From NCBI RefSeq assembly GCF_905404315.1, contig NC_066269.1, positions 16,002,501 through 16,066,500 on the forward strand: a DNA stretch of 64,000 nt, read 5' to 3'. The notes below the pieces were generated by a model, which had not been told where the DNA came from, did no database searches, and saw nothing but the letters and a program-made list of their open reading frames with translations. The stretch comes from Leptidea sinapis (lineage: Eukaryota; Arthropoda; Insecta; Lepidoptera; Pieridae). The translations under genes were made by a program, and so were the position numbers. Shown piece by piece: positions 10,109 through 20,560 of the stretch; position 1 is the first letter of the stretch, and the number at the start of each line of letters is the position of its first letter.

Positions 10109-11716
10109 TCTAGAGATTAATCAAACAGGCTAACCATCTAGCAATCATCACTGGCCATTATATCACCATGATTGCGTTTGTAGATTAAGAATCTGTTGAA
10201 TTAATAAAACAGGCTAAGCATCTAGCAATAATCACTGGCCATTATATCACCATGATTGCGTTTGTAGATTAAGAATCTGTTGAATTAATAAAACAGGCTA
10301 AGCATCTAGCAATAATCACTGGCCATTATATCACCATGATTGCGTTTGTAGATTAAGAATCTGTTGTCAAATCAAACAGGCTAACCATCTAGCAATGATA
10401 ACTGGCCATTATATCACCATGATTGCGTTTGTAGATTAAGAATCTGTTGAATTAATCAAACAGGCTAACCATCTAGCAATGATCACTGGCCATTATATCA
10501 CCATGATTGCGTTTGTAGATTAAGAATCTGTTGAATTAATAAAACAGGCTAAGCATCTAGCAATAATCACTGGCCATTATATCACCATGATTGCGTTTGT
10601 AGATTAAGAATCTGTTGTCAAATCAAACAGGCTAACCATCTAGCAATGATAACTGGCCATTATATCACCATGATTGCGTTTGTAGATTAAGAATCTGTTG
10701 AATTAATCAAACAGGCTAACCATCTAGCAATGATAACTGGCCATTATATCACCATGATTGCTTTTGTATGATTAAGAATCTGTTGAATTAATCAAACAGG
10801 ATAACCATCTAGCAATGATCACTGGCCATTATATCACCATGATTGCGTTTGTAGATTAAGAATCTGTTGAATTAATAAAACAGGCTAAGCATCTAGCAAT
10901 AATCACTGGCCATTATATCACCATGATTGCGTTTGTAGATTAAGAATCTGTTGTCAAATCAAACAGGCTAACCATCTAGCAATGATAACTGGCCATTATA
11001 TCACCATGATTGCGTTTGTAGATTAAGAATCTGTTGAATTAATCAAACAGGATAACCATCTAGCAATGATCACTGGCCATTATATCACCATGATTGCGTT
11101 TGTAGATTAATAATCTGTTGAATTAATAAAACAGGCTAAGCATCTAGCAATAATCACTGGCCATTATATCACCATGATTGCGTTTGTAGATTAAGAATCT
11201 GTTGTCAAATCAAACAGGCTAACCATCTAGCAATGATAACTGGCCATTATATCACCATGATTGCGTTTGTAGATTAAGAATCTGTTGAATTAATCAAACA
11301 GGCTAACCATCTAGCAATGATAACTGGCCATTATATCACCATGATTGCGTTTGTAGATTAAGAATCTGTTGAATTAATCAAACAGGCTAACCATCTAGCA
11401 ATGATAACTGGCCATTATATCACCATGATTGCGTTTGTAGATTAAGAATCTGTTGAATTAATCAAACAGGCTAACCATCTAGCAATGATAACTGGCCATT
11501 ATATCACCATGATTGCGTTTGTAGATTTAGAATCTGTTGTCAAATCAAACAGGCTAACCATCTAGCAATGATAACTCGCCATTATATCACTATGATTGCT
11601 TTTGTAGATTAAGAATCTTTATTGAATTAGGCGTTACTTTGCGGAAATCCATAATTATACAAATGATTTAGGTTTTGTTTAGTGTTGATTCCGCCAATAT
11701 TTGTTTTTAAAAACAA

Positions 11717-11749
11717 GTGTCGCCACAATCTGGCAGATTTTGGCGACAC
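11717..11749. repeat. Inner hairpin of the palindromic insertion
   Basis: GTGTCGCCACAATCTG and CAGATTTTGGCGACAC are inverted copies with one mismatch around a single G, giving a stem of up to 16 bp immediately 5' of the hammerhead-like motif. Confidence 0.85.
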
Positions 11750-11801
11750 AACACGTCCTGAGGATGCCTCGTGTAGAGGCGAAACACATGTCGAATTGTT
11801 T
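11743..11801 (+). ncRNA. Hammerhead-ribozyme-like motif
   Basis: In order: CTGAGGA at 11758-11764 (fits the CUGANGA core), a 5-bp stem GCCTC/GAGGC at 11766-11770 and 11776-11780 with loop GTGTA, GAAAC at 11781-11785, a minimal stem (AC/GT or ACA/TGT) and GTC at 11790-11792 as the expected cleavage triplet. Stem I can form from TC/GA next to the core and TTGT/ACAA further out, with an internal loop. One T at 11765 between the core and stem II is extra to the textbook fold. Short stem III hammerheads are described in Penelope-like retroelements. Self-cleavage is an inference. Confidence 0.5.
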
Positions 11802-12115
11802 TTAAAAACAAATATTGGCGGAATTAACACTAAAGAAAACCTAAATCATTTGTATGATTAAGAATCTGTTGAATTAATCAAACAGGATAACCATCTAGCA
11901 ATGATCACTGGCCATTATATCACCATGATTGCGTTTGTAGATTAAGAATCTGTTGAATTAATCAAACAAGATAACTATTTAGCAATGATAACTGGCCATT
12001 ATTTCACCATGATTGCGTTTGTAGATTTATAATCTGTAGAATTAAACAAACAGGCTAAACATCTAGTAGTGCTCACTGGCCATTATATCTCGATGATTGT
12101 ATATTTAAACTAACA

Positions 12116-13492
12116 AAAGGTTCGTTACTTATAATAGAGAGTTAAGAAACACCCAATAAATATTATTTAAATATTTAATATTGTATGAATACATTAGCGA
12201 ACTATCGAAATTTACCTTTATACCCTTTATATAACTCTGATATTATCGAAGCCCATTTAAATATTTTATTGTTAGTCGATGATTCCGATGTATAGAAGCT
12301 ATAGTCAGTTGATCATCAAGTAGCTGATGGAAAACGTTTAATAAAGTCTGTTAGAAACGTTGCACCTTCGTAAAGTCAGGTTTAGATAGAATAATATGAT
12401 TATCAAATAACTGTAATCTACCTTTTATACCCCCAGGTTGTTTGTATAGACATTTTCTAAACAAATATTTGAATAGTTTTAATAAGTCATCCGATATTAC
12501 GTTAACAACATAAGTAATCTTGATAAATTACTTAATAATATCAACTAAGAATCATAGTATTATGTAATCGACATCAACATGTAAATATTGAAAGCAAAAA
12601 TATCTCATTTTGTTTGAAAATGAATTACGTACTTGAAGCAATATTTTTGTTTTGTGATATTTTCGTATAAACTGGAAGCTCTAGTGCACTAAATGTTTGT
12701 TGGTAGTGCGTTTAACCTAAACATAATTTTTGAGAAGCTGTCGTGTAAATAGACAGCCTACCACGGAAACGTAATTCGAAAAAAAGTCCAGTCAAAGATA
12801 GTCTAATATATTACGTCTACATACTAGTTTTGAAAATTATTTTTAAAAACAAATAATGGATTATATCTAGATAAAGCATAAGGCTATTCTTACAGTTTTA
12901 ACAAGTTTTAAATTTTCTGGTGTTTTGGTTCTGAAAATATCTTCATATTTTGCGGCATAAGATAAGATTCAATCCTTAACGTTGTCTACCATCAAATAGC
13001 CCTTATTTAGTTTAAATGAAAAAACTAAATTACTTCAATTGAGTTAGAATTACACTTAATAAATATATCTATTCTCCTTCACCATTTCTAAGTCACAAAA
13101 GAACTTAATTGGCAATCACACTGTAAATGCCACAAAGGTCTTCTAATTGATATTTTACTGGGAAATTCAAAATAATCGTTACCGCGAGCGAAACGACTAT
13201 TGCTGACTAATGAATTTGCTTTCCTTTACCTTTTACTTTAACAAATTAAAACTAACAATAGAAATTCATTTACATTTCGAAAATTCTTATTTTTTTCTAG
13301 TAATTAAATCGAAAAAATTAAGCGGAAATCTAGCATTTTTTGCTATAAGTCACTAATTAGGCTAGAAAGATCAATTAATTAAACATATTGATTATTTTAG
13401 ATATAATAATTTATTTTTACAACAAATGACTTCAAAATTTTCTAAATAAGAATTTGTAATTCTTGCACCTACACAATTTCTTTTATCGTGAA
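12116..13492. other. No gene; AT-rich DNA
   Basis: No frame with recognisable motifs and no repeat I could match elsewhere in the window. Confidence 0.55.
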
Positions 13493-13832
13493 TCGTGGAG
13501 AGCATAATTAAACGCCAGCTCTTGGTATTAGGTAACCAGTTGATCAACGACCAACAGTATGACCTTCGCCATGGTTGGTCGGCAGGTGATCTTCTGGTAT
13601 ACCTAACCCATAGATGGGCGGCGGCTATATGTACTGTCAGTAATCCTGGATATAGCGATAGCTTTTGATCGTGTAGGGCACAAGGCGCTTCTCTCAAAAA
13701 CTACATCATTTGGGCTTCCCGAAAGCTTATGCAAGTGGACTTACAGCTTCTTCACTGGGCGCAGCATACAGGTGATTGTCGCCGGTTATTGCTCGAACCC
13801 GAATCCCGTGAACCCTGGCGTGCCTTTAGGCT
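13493..13832 (+). pseudogene. Jockey-like LINE reverse transcriptase, middle fragment
   Basis: The plus strand matches the reverse transcriptase at 28480-28850: QLINDQQYDLRHGWSAGD, LLVYLTHRW, then the CSNPNPVNPGVP stretch that precedes the catalytic block. It contains frameshifts. It ends abruptly at a poly-T that starts an oppositely oriented copy of the same family. Confidence 0.8.
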
Positions 13833-14318
13833 TTTTTTTATGGAATAGGAGGACAAAAAAGCGTACGGGTCAACTGTTGTTAAGTGATCATCGCCGCTCA
13901 CAATCTCTTGCAACACCAGAGGAATCACAGGAGCGTTGCCAGCCTTTAAGAAAGGTGTACGCGCTTTTTTTGCCACATCCACACATCCAGATGGTGGGGA
14001 TGACATCCTAACTTGTGTCGTATCGTGTGGAGGTGGAATTCGGCGGCAGGAATCAGGTTAAACAGCTCTTTGGAACACTCGCCGTGATAAATGCGGTAGA
14101 AGACACACAATGAAGCGACATCTCTACGCAACGCCAAGTGATCCAGCCGTTCACAGAGCACTGGGTCCCCTAGCTCTACGTTGCAAGCGGTCAAATGGAT
14201 CAAGCTGATACTGGGGTTTGCCAGACCAAAGATGACAGCAATACTCCAAATGTGGCTGGACCTGTTCTTTGTACAGCGCTAGAATGTGGACCGGCTTGAA
14301 GTATTGCCGTGCTCTGCA
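13833..14318 (-). pseudogene. Jockey-like LINE, 3' part on the opposite strand
   Basis: From the T8 at 13833 rightward: the family 3' end, then the reverse transcriptase C-terminus in frames reading LCERLDHLALRRDVASLCVF, HKLGCHPHHLDVW and ILALYKEQVQPHLEYCCHLW. Several frameshifts. It joins a SINE family A piece at 14317. Its insertion next to a plus-strand piece of the same LINE makes a tail-to-tail composite. Confidence 0.82.
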
Positions 14319-14436
14319 AAACCCAAAAATTCTGCGCGGCACTACAATAGCACTCGTCACCTTGAAACATAAGATATAAATTCTCATTTGCCCAGTAATT
14401 TCACTAGCTACGGCGCCCTTTAGACCGAAACACAAT
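14317..14436 (-). mobile_element. SINE family A, partial copy
   Basis: AAAACCCAAAAATTCTG through TTGCCCAGTAATTTCACTAG to AGACCGAAACACAAT. It lacks both outer parts of the family consensus. Confidence 0.75.
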
Positions 14437-15072
14437 AAAGAAAGGGAAGCATCAAGTCATTATTTGAATATTTTCAGTACACTGTTGCCGTTCATGACAT
14501 ACAAAATAAGTAAAAAATTATGCCATAAACTACAAAATCGTGCAGATAATTATTTGCCTTCTTAAGTTTTGCCTTTTTTAAATAGATTGTAATAATTATA
14601 TAGGTAAAGTACCTATAACAATCAGTACCTAATATTATGTGAAGATACAAGATTAGTAAAGTTATCTTGAAGTATCATAATATATTTATGTGTATATCTT
14701 TGTGTATACGCCCATGAAAACAGTTAACATAGCAGCTTTGAATAATATGACTATTATATTGGTAATTTATTGCTAAGGACTCACATAGTTTCCAAGATAA
14801 GACCGGACTGGGGACAGAAACTATTCAAACGTGCCGAGCTAAGATAATAAATACTGTCCATCCTTTGAAACTTTGTCGTTCGTGTATTCAATATTGTTCA
14901 GTGGATAATTATTAGCTAAATACGTAAGCCATGATTTCTGGTGAAAAAATTTATTTGGTACCAACATCATCGTGTAATATAGTTTTGCGTATTATAAAGT
15001 TTAGATATATGCAGACGATAAAAATGTATGGATACTGTGAAAACTGTAAAAGGAGGGTAAAAATTGCTGGTT
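14437..15072. other. No gene; contains repeat family F copy 1
   Basis: 14690-14930 resembles 19560-19830 in order and spacing: GAAAACAGTTAACATAGCA, ACTCACATAGTTTCCAAGAT, GGGACAGAAACTATTCAA, CTGTCCATCC. Otherwise AT-rich and empty. Confidence 0.55.
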
Positions 15073-15353
15073 CTTTTTTTTTATGAAAATAAGGGACGAG
15101 ACGAGCAGGACGTTCATCTGATAGTAATTGACACGCTCTGCCCATTACAATGCAGTGCCGCTCAGGATTCTTGAAAAACCCAAAAATAACGGAGTGGCAC
15201 TACAATTGCGCTCGTCACCTTGATATATAAGATGTTAAGACTCATTTGCCCAGTAATTTCACTAGCTACGGCGCCCTTCAGACCGAAAGACAGTAATGCT
15301 TACACATTACTGCTTCACGGCAGGAATAGGCGCCAATGTGGTACTATAATCTA
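15073..15353 (-). mobile_element. SINE family A copy
   Basis: Poly-T at 15073, then GGGACGAGACGAGCAGGACG, the two CCGCTCAGGATTC/GAGTGGCAC hairpin halves, and GGCGCCCTTCAGACCGAA. Ends near GTGGTACTATAATCTA; the outer CCCACTGGT end is missing. Confidence 0.85.
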
Positions 15354-15435
15354 CTCATAACAAGGCCTTCTGGCATCATAATTGACTTTGATAAGAGTAG
15401 AAATTGTTCCTTAATGTTAAAAGTTGTTTATTACC

Positions 15436-15640
15436 TACAACTTTGCTATTCAACTTTTTTCCATAGGACTTATAGTTTTGCGGAAAATCGAGATGAGCTG
15501 ACTTCCCTTCCACTTCCAACTTCAGATTGCCTGTAATTTATTTTTCTTTGCATTTTTGTTATATTCTCATCCTTTTCCAATAAGTTTCATTCTACTATTA
15601 TTTTTTTGGTTTAAAAAATTATCGACCCTGGTATATAAAC
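15436..15640. repeat. Interspersed repeat, family G copy 2
   Basis: Partner of 2280-2520. CTTTTTTCCATAGGACTTAT, AATCGAGATGA and ATTATCGACCCTGGTAT occur in the same order with a shorter middle. Confidence 0.6.
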
Positions 15641-15924
15641 GAAAACCACGAAGGTATATAAGCTATATAGTAATTAACAGACAACCCATTGATGTTCTAT
15701 AATGCTGTTATCATAAAATAATTTAAAAATATTTTATTGATTTTTATAACACTCACTTTGAAATTTTAATTATTCAAGATAATTATCTTTAACCACCTTT
15801 AATAGTATTTGGCGCCAATTCCACCATCTCATCCATTATGTAAATACAGTACGACGGTTTATATCCATATTACTTTGCCTAGCATGTTCCGAAAATTAAA
15901 AATCAATGAAGTCAGCAATCATGC

Positions 15925-16535
15925 AAATTAAAATTCAAATTCAAATTCAATTTTTTTTTTTCAAAATAGGATGTGACATCACTTATTTTCAATAATTTCA
16001 TCACTTATTGAAAGCCAAAAACTACCACCCATTCCAAAAGAATGCCTAAGACCCGAGAAGAATGGACGCAACAAACTCAGCATGCTTTTTTTTTCACCAA
16101 AAAATATGTTTAGAACGTAATATTGTACAATAAAACTTATTATTTAATAGCCTGAGGGCGGTCGCTCCATTCCCAACCTGTGGTATCATTAAGAAGTCAT
16201 TTATGTTATAGTAACCCTTACCACACAAACGTTTTTTAATAATTATTTTGAATGTCGTAATACTTTTGTTTAAACATTTTCTGGGATTTTGTTGTAAAAG
16301 CATATACATCGCTCCACAAAAAACGTACTAACTCGACTTAGCCGAGTAGTAGGCAGTATAAGTTTATGTCTTTTCCTGGTGTTAACATTACGTTCATGAC
16401 AGTTTCTAGCTAATTCACTTATGTGCCTATGAACATACATAACATTATCAAAAATATCTTGAGAGGCAACAGGCAAGATGTTAATTTCCTTAAATTTTGC
16501 TCTCAATGATTCCTTCAAGGTTTGGCAGTCAGTGT
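15925..16535 (-). pseudogene. CR1-like LINE, 3' fragment
   Basis: Minus-strand frames read FKEINILPVASQDIFDN, VMYVHRHISELARNC, NVNTRKRHKLILPTTRLSRV and CICFYNKIPENV, then RLCGKGYYNINDFL. This is the C-terminal region of CR1-type LINE proteins common in moths and butterflies. A frameshift lies near 16290. The 3' end carries the AATTCAAATTCAAATTC repeat tail at about 15925-15950. No catalytic core is left. Confidence 0.82.
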
Positions 16536-18036
16536 GATAAGTTCTTTTTATAATATTTATTTTTTAAATAGTTAGTATAAGAATTAATCACTAGTAACTT
16601 TCTGTATTAAAATTACACAGCTAGTTTAGTTAGTCTAAATTACTTCAATTATTACATTGCTTTAGAATATTGTGTGATAAACCCTTATTTACAACGTGAA
16701 AATCGCTTGCGAAACAAATATATATTAATAGTAAAACACACATATTATATCACAGTAGTACTATCATTACGTATTGCTAAAAAGTGGTATGCGATTTACC
16801 GCCGAGGTTCCTAAATCCTAAATGACAGAGGGCTTTGATAATTTGTGACGTATAAGTCATTACGGCACATTAAGCTGGTTGAGGTCACTCGGTTATGAAT
16901 GGTGATAAAAACATGGTTGTGTTGGATCATAAATGATTAAGTACCGGCAGCTTTTAGGGACCTAAAGCCGATTTATTCGACTTACTAAAAATATGTACAT
17001 GCATAAAGATATAGACAGAAAAATCTAATTAAACTTGTAGAATTTTCGTAAGTATATAAGGATATAGTATGTAAGAAAATTGGAATACCTACTATACGAT
17101 TAAATTAATACTTATACATTAACTATTATATTTTAATATTATGTTTGAGCTTGGTTAGAAGTTGGTTGTTATAAAGGTATTATTATCATAAAAAACATTA
17201 TGTAGGAATATACATTTTAAATAATTAACTTAAAGTATTAGCATTTTTGACTATGGTATTATTTTGGGCTACAGAAGCATTTATCTATTAGCAATAGTTA
17301 AATTTTTTAAACATTATAGTTTCAGGCAACTCTTCAATATTTTTTGGAAACCTGTATTATATATTATTGCGTTTTCTTGATGAAGCACTATTTTACAGTG
17401 AGGCATCAAAAGGTGAGTTGGATCTCTTAATAATATTATTCCATATTGCTTAATACGTTGATGCTTTAACAAGTTGATGCTTTAACAATATGTTTTTGAA
17501 CATACTAATTTCAAATATACAAAAGACTAGAAAGCGTTAACAGACGGTACCGATAGTGGTCTACACGATTCTATAGAACTGACATTACATAGAACCACAG
17601 TAGACATATAAGAACCCAGAAAAATATTTATGATATAAATAGATATATAGATATAATATCTTAAGTGTTGATTCCACTAAGAATCCACCCACCAATGAAG
17701 GCAATTATTCAGTGGAGGAACCGTTATAACCCCAAAATCTAGCTTTCAAGTCTAAGTGGAAATATAACTCATGGCAACATTTAGACTATTATTTATTTAT
17801 TTGCTTGATCGCAATTTATTTACATACAAATAATTGGATTTTTACTGTACGTATTATCACCAAAATGATAATATTCTAGCACCTCAACCAGAATGCAGCG
17901 TGTTGTTTTATTTATAATAATCACAATATTTTACGTCATTCTTGAGTAGCCAGCAAGTTGGTGGCTATACTAGGTTTCAATTTTGAATTTAATTATCTTT
18001 ATTTTTTTTTGTACCAATATTAATACATATTTCTTT
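16536..18036. other. No gene; AT-rich DNA
   Basis: I see no coding segment. The sequence is strongly AT-biased with many short frames and no match to other families in this window. Confidence 0.55.
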
Positions 18037-18165
18037 TCCCACCTCGATGAAAAGCTCGCGTTTAGTCCCTGGTACGAGGGAGAAAAGTGGCCAATTCTCT
18101 TCCGGCAAGACGACTTTTGTCCCTCCCTCCAGGGACTAAAAGCGAGCTTTTTCATCCAGGTGGGG
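18037..18165. mobile_element. Imperfect palindrome, MITE-like
   Basis: Left arm begins CCCACCTCGATGAAAAGCTC and continues TTTAGTCCCTGG and AGAAAAGTGGCC; the right arm is its inverse with GTCTTGCC, AGGGACTAAAAGCGAGC and TTTTTCATCCAGGTGGG. Arms are about 60 bp, centred near 18098. The two overlapping frames here mirror each other because of the palindrome and are not genes. Confidence 0.75.
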
Positions 18166-18173
18166 AAAAAATC

Positions 18174-18273
18174 GTATACGCACCACGTGAGATAAGTAGG
18201 ACATTGCCACCCGCGATTGTCAATATTCCCTGGGTCAGAATGACCTACTTTTCTCCCTAGGTGCGTAATATAC
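18174..18273. mobile_element. Second imperfect palindrome, adjacent
   Basis: TATACGCACCACGTGAGA and AAGTAGGACATTG on the left face AATGACCTACTTTTCTC and TAGGTGCGTAATATA on the right. Arms of about 36 bp surround CGCGATTGTCAATATTCC. Only 8 bp separate it from the preceding palindrome. Confidence 0.65.
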
Positions 18274-18697
18274 TATTTTGTACTAAAATAAATATCATTA
18301 GAGTTGTTAATAGAAGTGTCAATGAACGAAATTACCAAATATATTTTGAGGAACTTGAAAAATCTTAAAATATAAATAAATCTCTCTCTGAGACGTCGTA
18401 CGACCGTGTCGTAATTAAAAAAAACATTTCGTCCTACTCATGTAGGCATGTTTGCTTAGGGCAAAACATATCTTGGGCTTGATGGGTTTGTTAATCATAA
18501 GTAAGCAGGTAAGTGTAATCTATGTAGTATTATATTACTTAGCACTTACTTCAAAATGTTGCAGAAAATATAAATATTTCGTTTTTAAGCTTTTCAGGGT
18601 TCCGCATTTAAAAAGAAACGAATGGGAACCCTATACTACTTAGACTCCGCTGTCCTTCTGTCTGTCATCAGGCTGTGTCTCATAAACCGTAATAGTC

Positions 18698-18898
18698 TAA
18701 ATGGCGCCGTAGCGAGCGAAATTACTGGGCAAATGAGACTTAAAATCTTATGTCTCAAGGTGACGAGCGCAGTTGTAGTGCCGCTCGAATATTTGGGTTT
18801 TTCAAGAATCCTGATTGGCACTACATTTTAATGGGCAAGGCGTATCAGTTACCATCAACTGAACGTCCTGCTCGTCTCGTCCCTTATTTTCATAAAAA
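18698..18898 (+). mobile_element. SINE family A copy, 5'-truncated
   Basis: GGCGCCGTAGCGAGCGAAAT to GTCTCGTCCCTTATTTTCAT and A5. The first third of the element is absent. Confidence 0.85.
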
Positions 18899-19231
18899 TA
18901 ATTTAATTTAATTTAATAAAATATTTAATTAAATTGTGCTTTAAGCTATTAAAGAATGTAATATAATAAACTACTACGAAAATAATAAATACCGAGAAGA
19001 CGCCATCCTAAATGGAGGACATACAAATTCTACTCAGCATTTCTGTCCGTTCGTCTATCATCGGGCTAGGTAAGACAGCTGAGACATACAAATTATAAAA
19101 AAATATTATCATATTTGTTTTTTGAAAGTATTTAATAGTTACTTACGCATTTGTTCTATAATAATGGGTATTAAAACACTAATGTGGGTTGAGTGATAAT
19201 AGTATCACATGAGTAGTTTATACAAAACTTT
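18899..19231. other. No gene seen
   Basis: Short AT-rich spacer between a SINE copy and a palindromic element. Confidence 0.5.
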
Positions 19232-19469
19232 ATCTACACCCATAATATGACTCCTCTACAAAAGATTCTATAACAGTTAGCTGACTGCTAACATTAAAAA
19301 ACGAGTAAATATAATATCAACCGAACGAGTGTTGTAATGTTGTACTGAATTTCATTACAACACTCGTTTAGATGGCGTAATGGTTATTAGGACATTAGGT
19401 GTTTTAATGTTGGCAATAAGCTAACTGTTTTAGAATCTTTAATAGAGGATTTAAAGCATGGGTGTAGAT
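19232..19469. mobile_element. Nested palindromic MITE
   Basis: Outer arms of about 68 bp (19232-19299 and 19401-19469) share TCTACACCCAT, CCTCTA, AAAGATTCTA and AACAGTTAGCT with scattered mismatches. At the centre AACGAGTGTTGTAAT (19324-19338) faces ATTACAACACTCGTT (19354-19368), a perfect 15-bp stem. No frame. The shape suggests a fold-back DNA element. Confidence 0.75.
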
Positions 19470-19559
19470 AGAAGTACATAATATTATTATGGCTTGTACA
19501 AGAGATATTAGTATAAACCTTATAATGTCATAAATTGTGAATTTATGTAATACTATCGT

Positions 19560-19830
19560 AATAATATAATTATGTACATCCATTTCAGTACACGACAGTG
19601 GAAACAGTTAATACAGCAACCAACAGTGTTATGGCCATTAAGTTTCTAATTTATTATTAGGGGTTCACATAGTTTCTAAGATAATATCTTACTGGAGACA
19701 GAAACCATTCAAGCATTATAACAGATATAATAAGTACTGCCCTGTCCATCCCTTGTGAACTTTATTATTCATGGACTACTTAGTTGGTTGTGAATTAACA
19801 ATTTTAACTTAGCCATTAGCCTTCTATTTA
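19560..19830. repeat. Interspersed repeat, family F copy 2
   Basis: Diverged partner of 14690-14930. GGAAACAGTTAATACAGCA, GTTCACATAGTTTCTAAGAT, GGAGACAGAAACCATTCAA and CTGTCCATCC are in the same order. Confidence 0.55.
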
Positions 19831-20004
19831 TTTTTAAAATTAATCGACTTTGAGCACTTTTTTTAGGATGGGTATAAAACGATAAACTCGCGTCAGGACA
19901 CGTGGTCTGACCGAAAATTCGTAAGACAGTCGTTGAAATTATGGATGTAAGACTTATACTTCTAACTTATTATAGTTCGGCTATTTCAATTTAATGATCA
20001 TACG

Positions 20005-20095
20005 GTCATTGGACGGACCAGTGGTTGAATCGTTATGATTGCGAAGCCGAAACAACGCGAGGTCGAGGGATCGAACTCAGCCGTCAAACTAAAAT
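20005..20095 (+). repeat. tRNA-like SINE head, degenerate
   Basis: GACCAGTGGTTGAATCG resembles a pol III A box and GAGGGATCGAACTCAG a B box, about 40 bp apart. This is the layout of a tRNA-derived SINE promoter, not an intact tRNA. Low support because only one copy is seen. Confidence 0.4.
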
Positions 20096-20284
20096 TTTGT
20101 GTTATTTAATTATTAATTATTTAAAGCGGTACCTATAATATGATAACATTTGACAATTTTTTACCTCAGTTGATCAAGAGCAATCCAATGAATAATTATA
20201 AATATACACGTCATATTTTAATTTACATAAAAATTGCAGTCAAGATGTAAGGCAATATGTCGGTAACGTGAACTTTCGATTATG

Positions 20285-20560
20285 AGATTACTAGCCGTTC
20301 CCGCCCGGACGAAACTCGCTGGACGAATTTTAAAAGAAAATAATATTATTTTTTTTCATCTTATTACAAATAAAATAAAACAATAAGCCGTTATGAAGCC
20401 ATAAACCATCTAGGATAAATTTCTCATGGAATGGTGGTAGTTTCATGTTGATACGATCAGTGGCTTAGGCGTGGAAGAGCCTCAAACGAAGACCATTTTC
20501 GTTATAATATATATATAGCAGAACACTTCGAAAGTTTTGATATGTTTTAAACATACATCT
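20285..20560 (-). mobile_element. Helitron-like non-autonomous element
   Basis: The minus strand ends CGGGCGGGAACGGCTAGT, preceded by AAATTCGTCCAGCG, and upstream has GCCTAAGCCACTGAT, AAACTACCACCATTC and CTAGATGGTTTATG. The same blocks occur on the plus strand at 35265-35437. A hairpin followed by CTAGT fits Helitron 3' ends. No coding capacity. Confidence 0.6.

Larger units (their letters stand above)
11652..11861. mobile_element. Palindromic insertion inside the satellite
   Basis: Two arms of about 57 bp (11660-11716 and 11796-11852) are inverted copies with two mismatches; both contain TTCCGCCAATATTTGTTTTT on their reading strand. Between them lie an inner hairpin and a hammerhead-like motif. 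Satellite sequence stops near 11635 and resumes near 11850. It has no protein frame. It may be a MITE, or a piece of a Penelope-like element, whose terminal repeats are known to carry hammerhead motifs. Confidence 0.8.
10109..12115. repeat. 84-bp satellite array, about 21 units, with higher-order pattern
   Basis: Counting the landmark CCATGATTGC gives 18 units up to 11592 and three more from 11925, spaced 83, 84 or 85 bp. Core text is CAGGCTAACCATCTAGCAAT, then CTGGCCATTATATCACCATG and TTGTAGATTAAGAATCTGTT. Three monomer types are visible: A (TAATAAAACAGGCTAAGC, CAATAATCAC), B (TTGTCAAATCAAAC, 83 bp, GATAAC) and C (TTGAATTAATCAAAC). B units recur at 10419, 10670, 11006, 11257 and 11592, that is every three or four units. 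The last units at 11990-12115 are the most diverged, as expected at an array edge. Not a CRISPR array: there are no unique spacers. Confidence 0.95.

Noticed and set aside
10109..12115. CRISPR-like regular repeats
   Set aside because: The whole 84-bp unit is repeated with no unique spacers; this is a satellite in a eukaryotic genome.
13833..14318. Twin-priming inversion
   Set aside because: In twin priming the inverted part joins the 5' side of the other segment; here the poly(A) end is at the junction.
17983..18195. Overlapping frames on both strands with near-mirror proteins
   Set aside because: Produced by the palindrome at 18037-18165.
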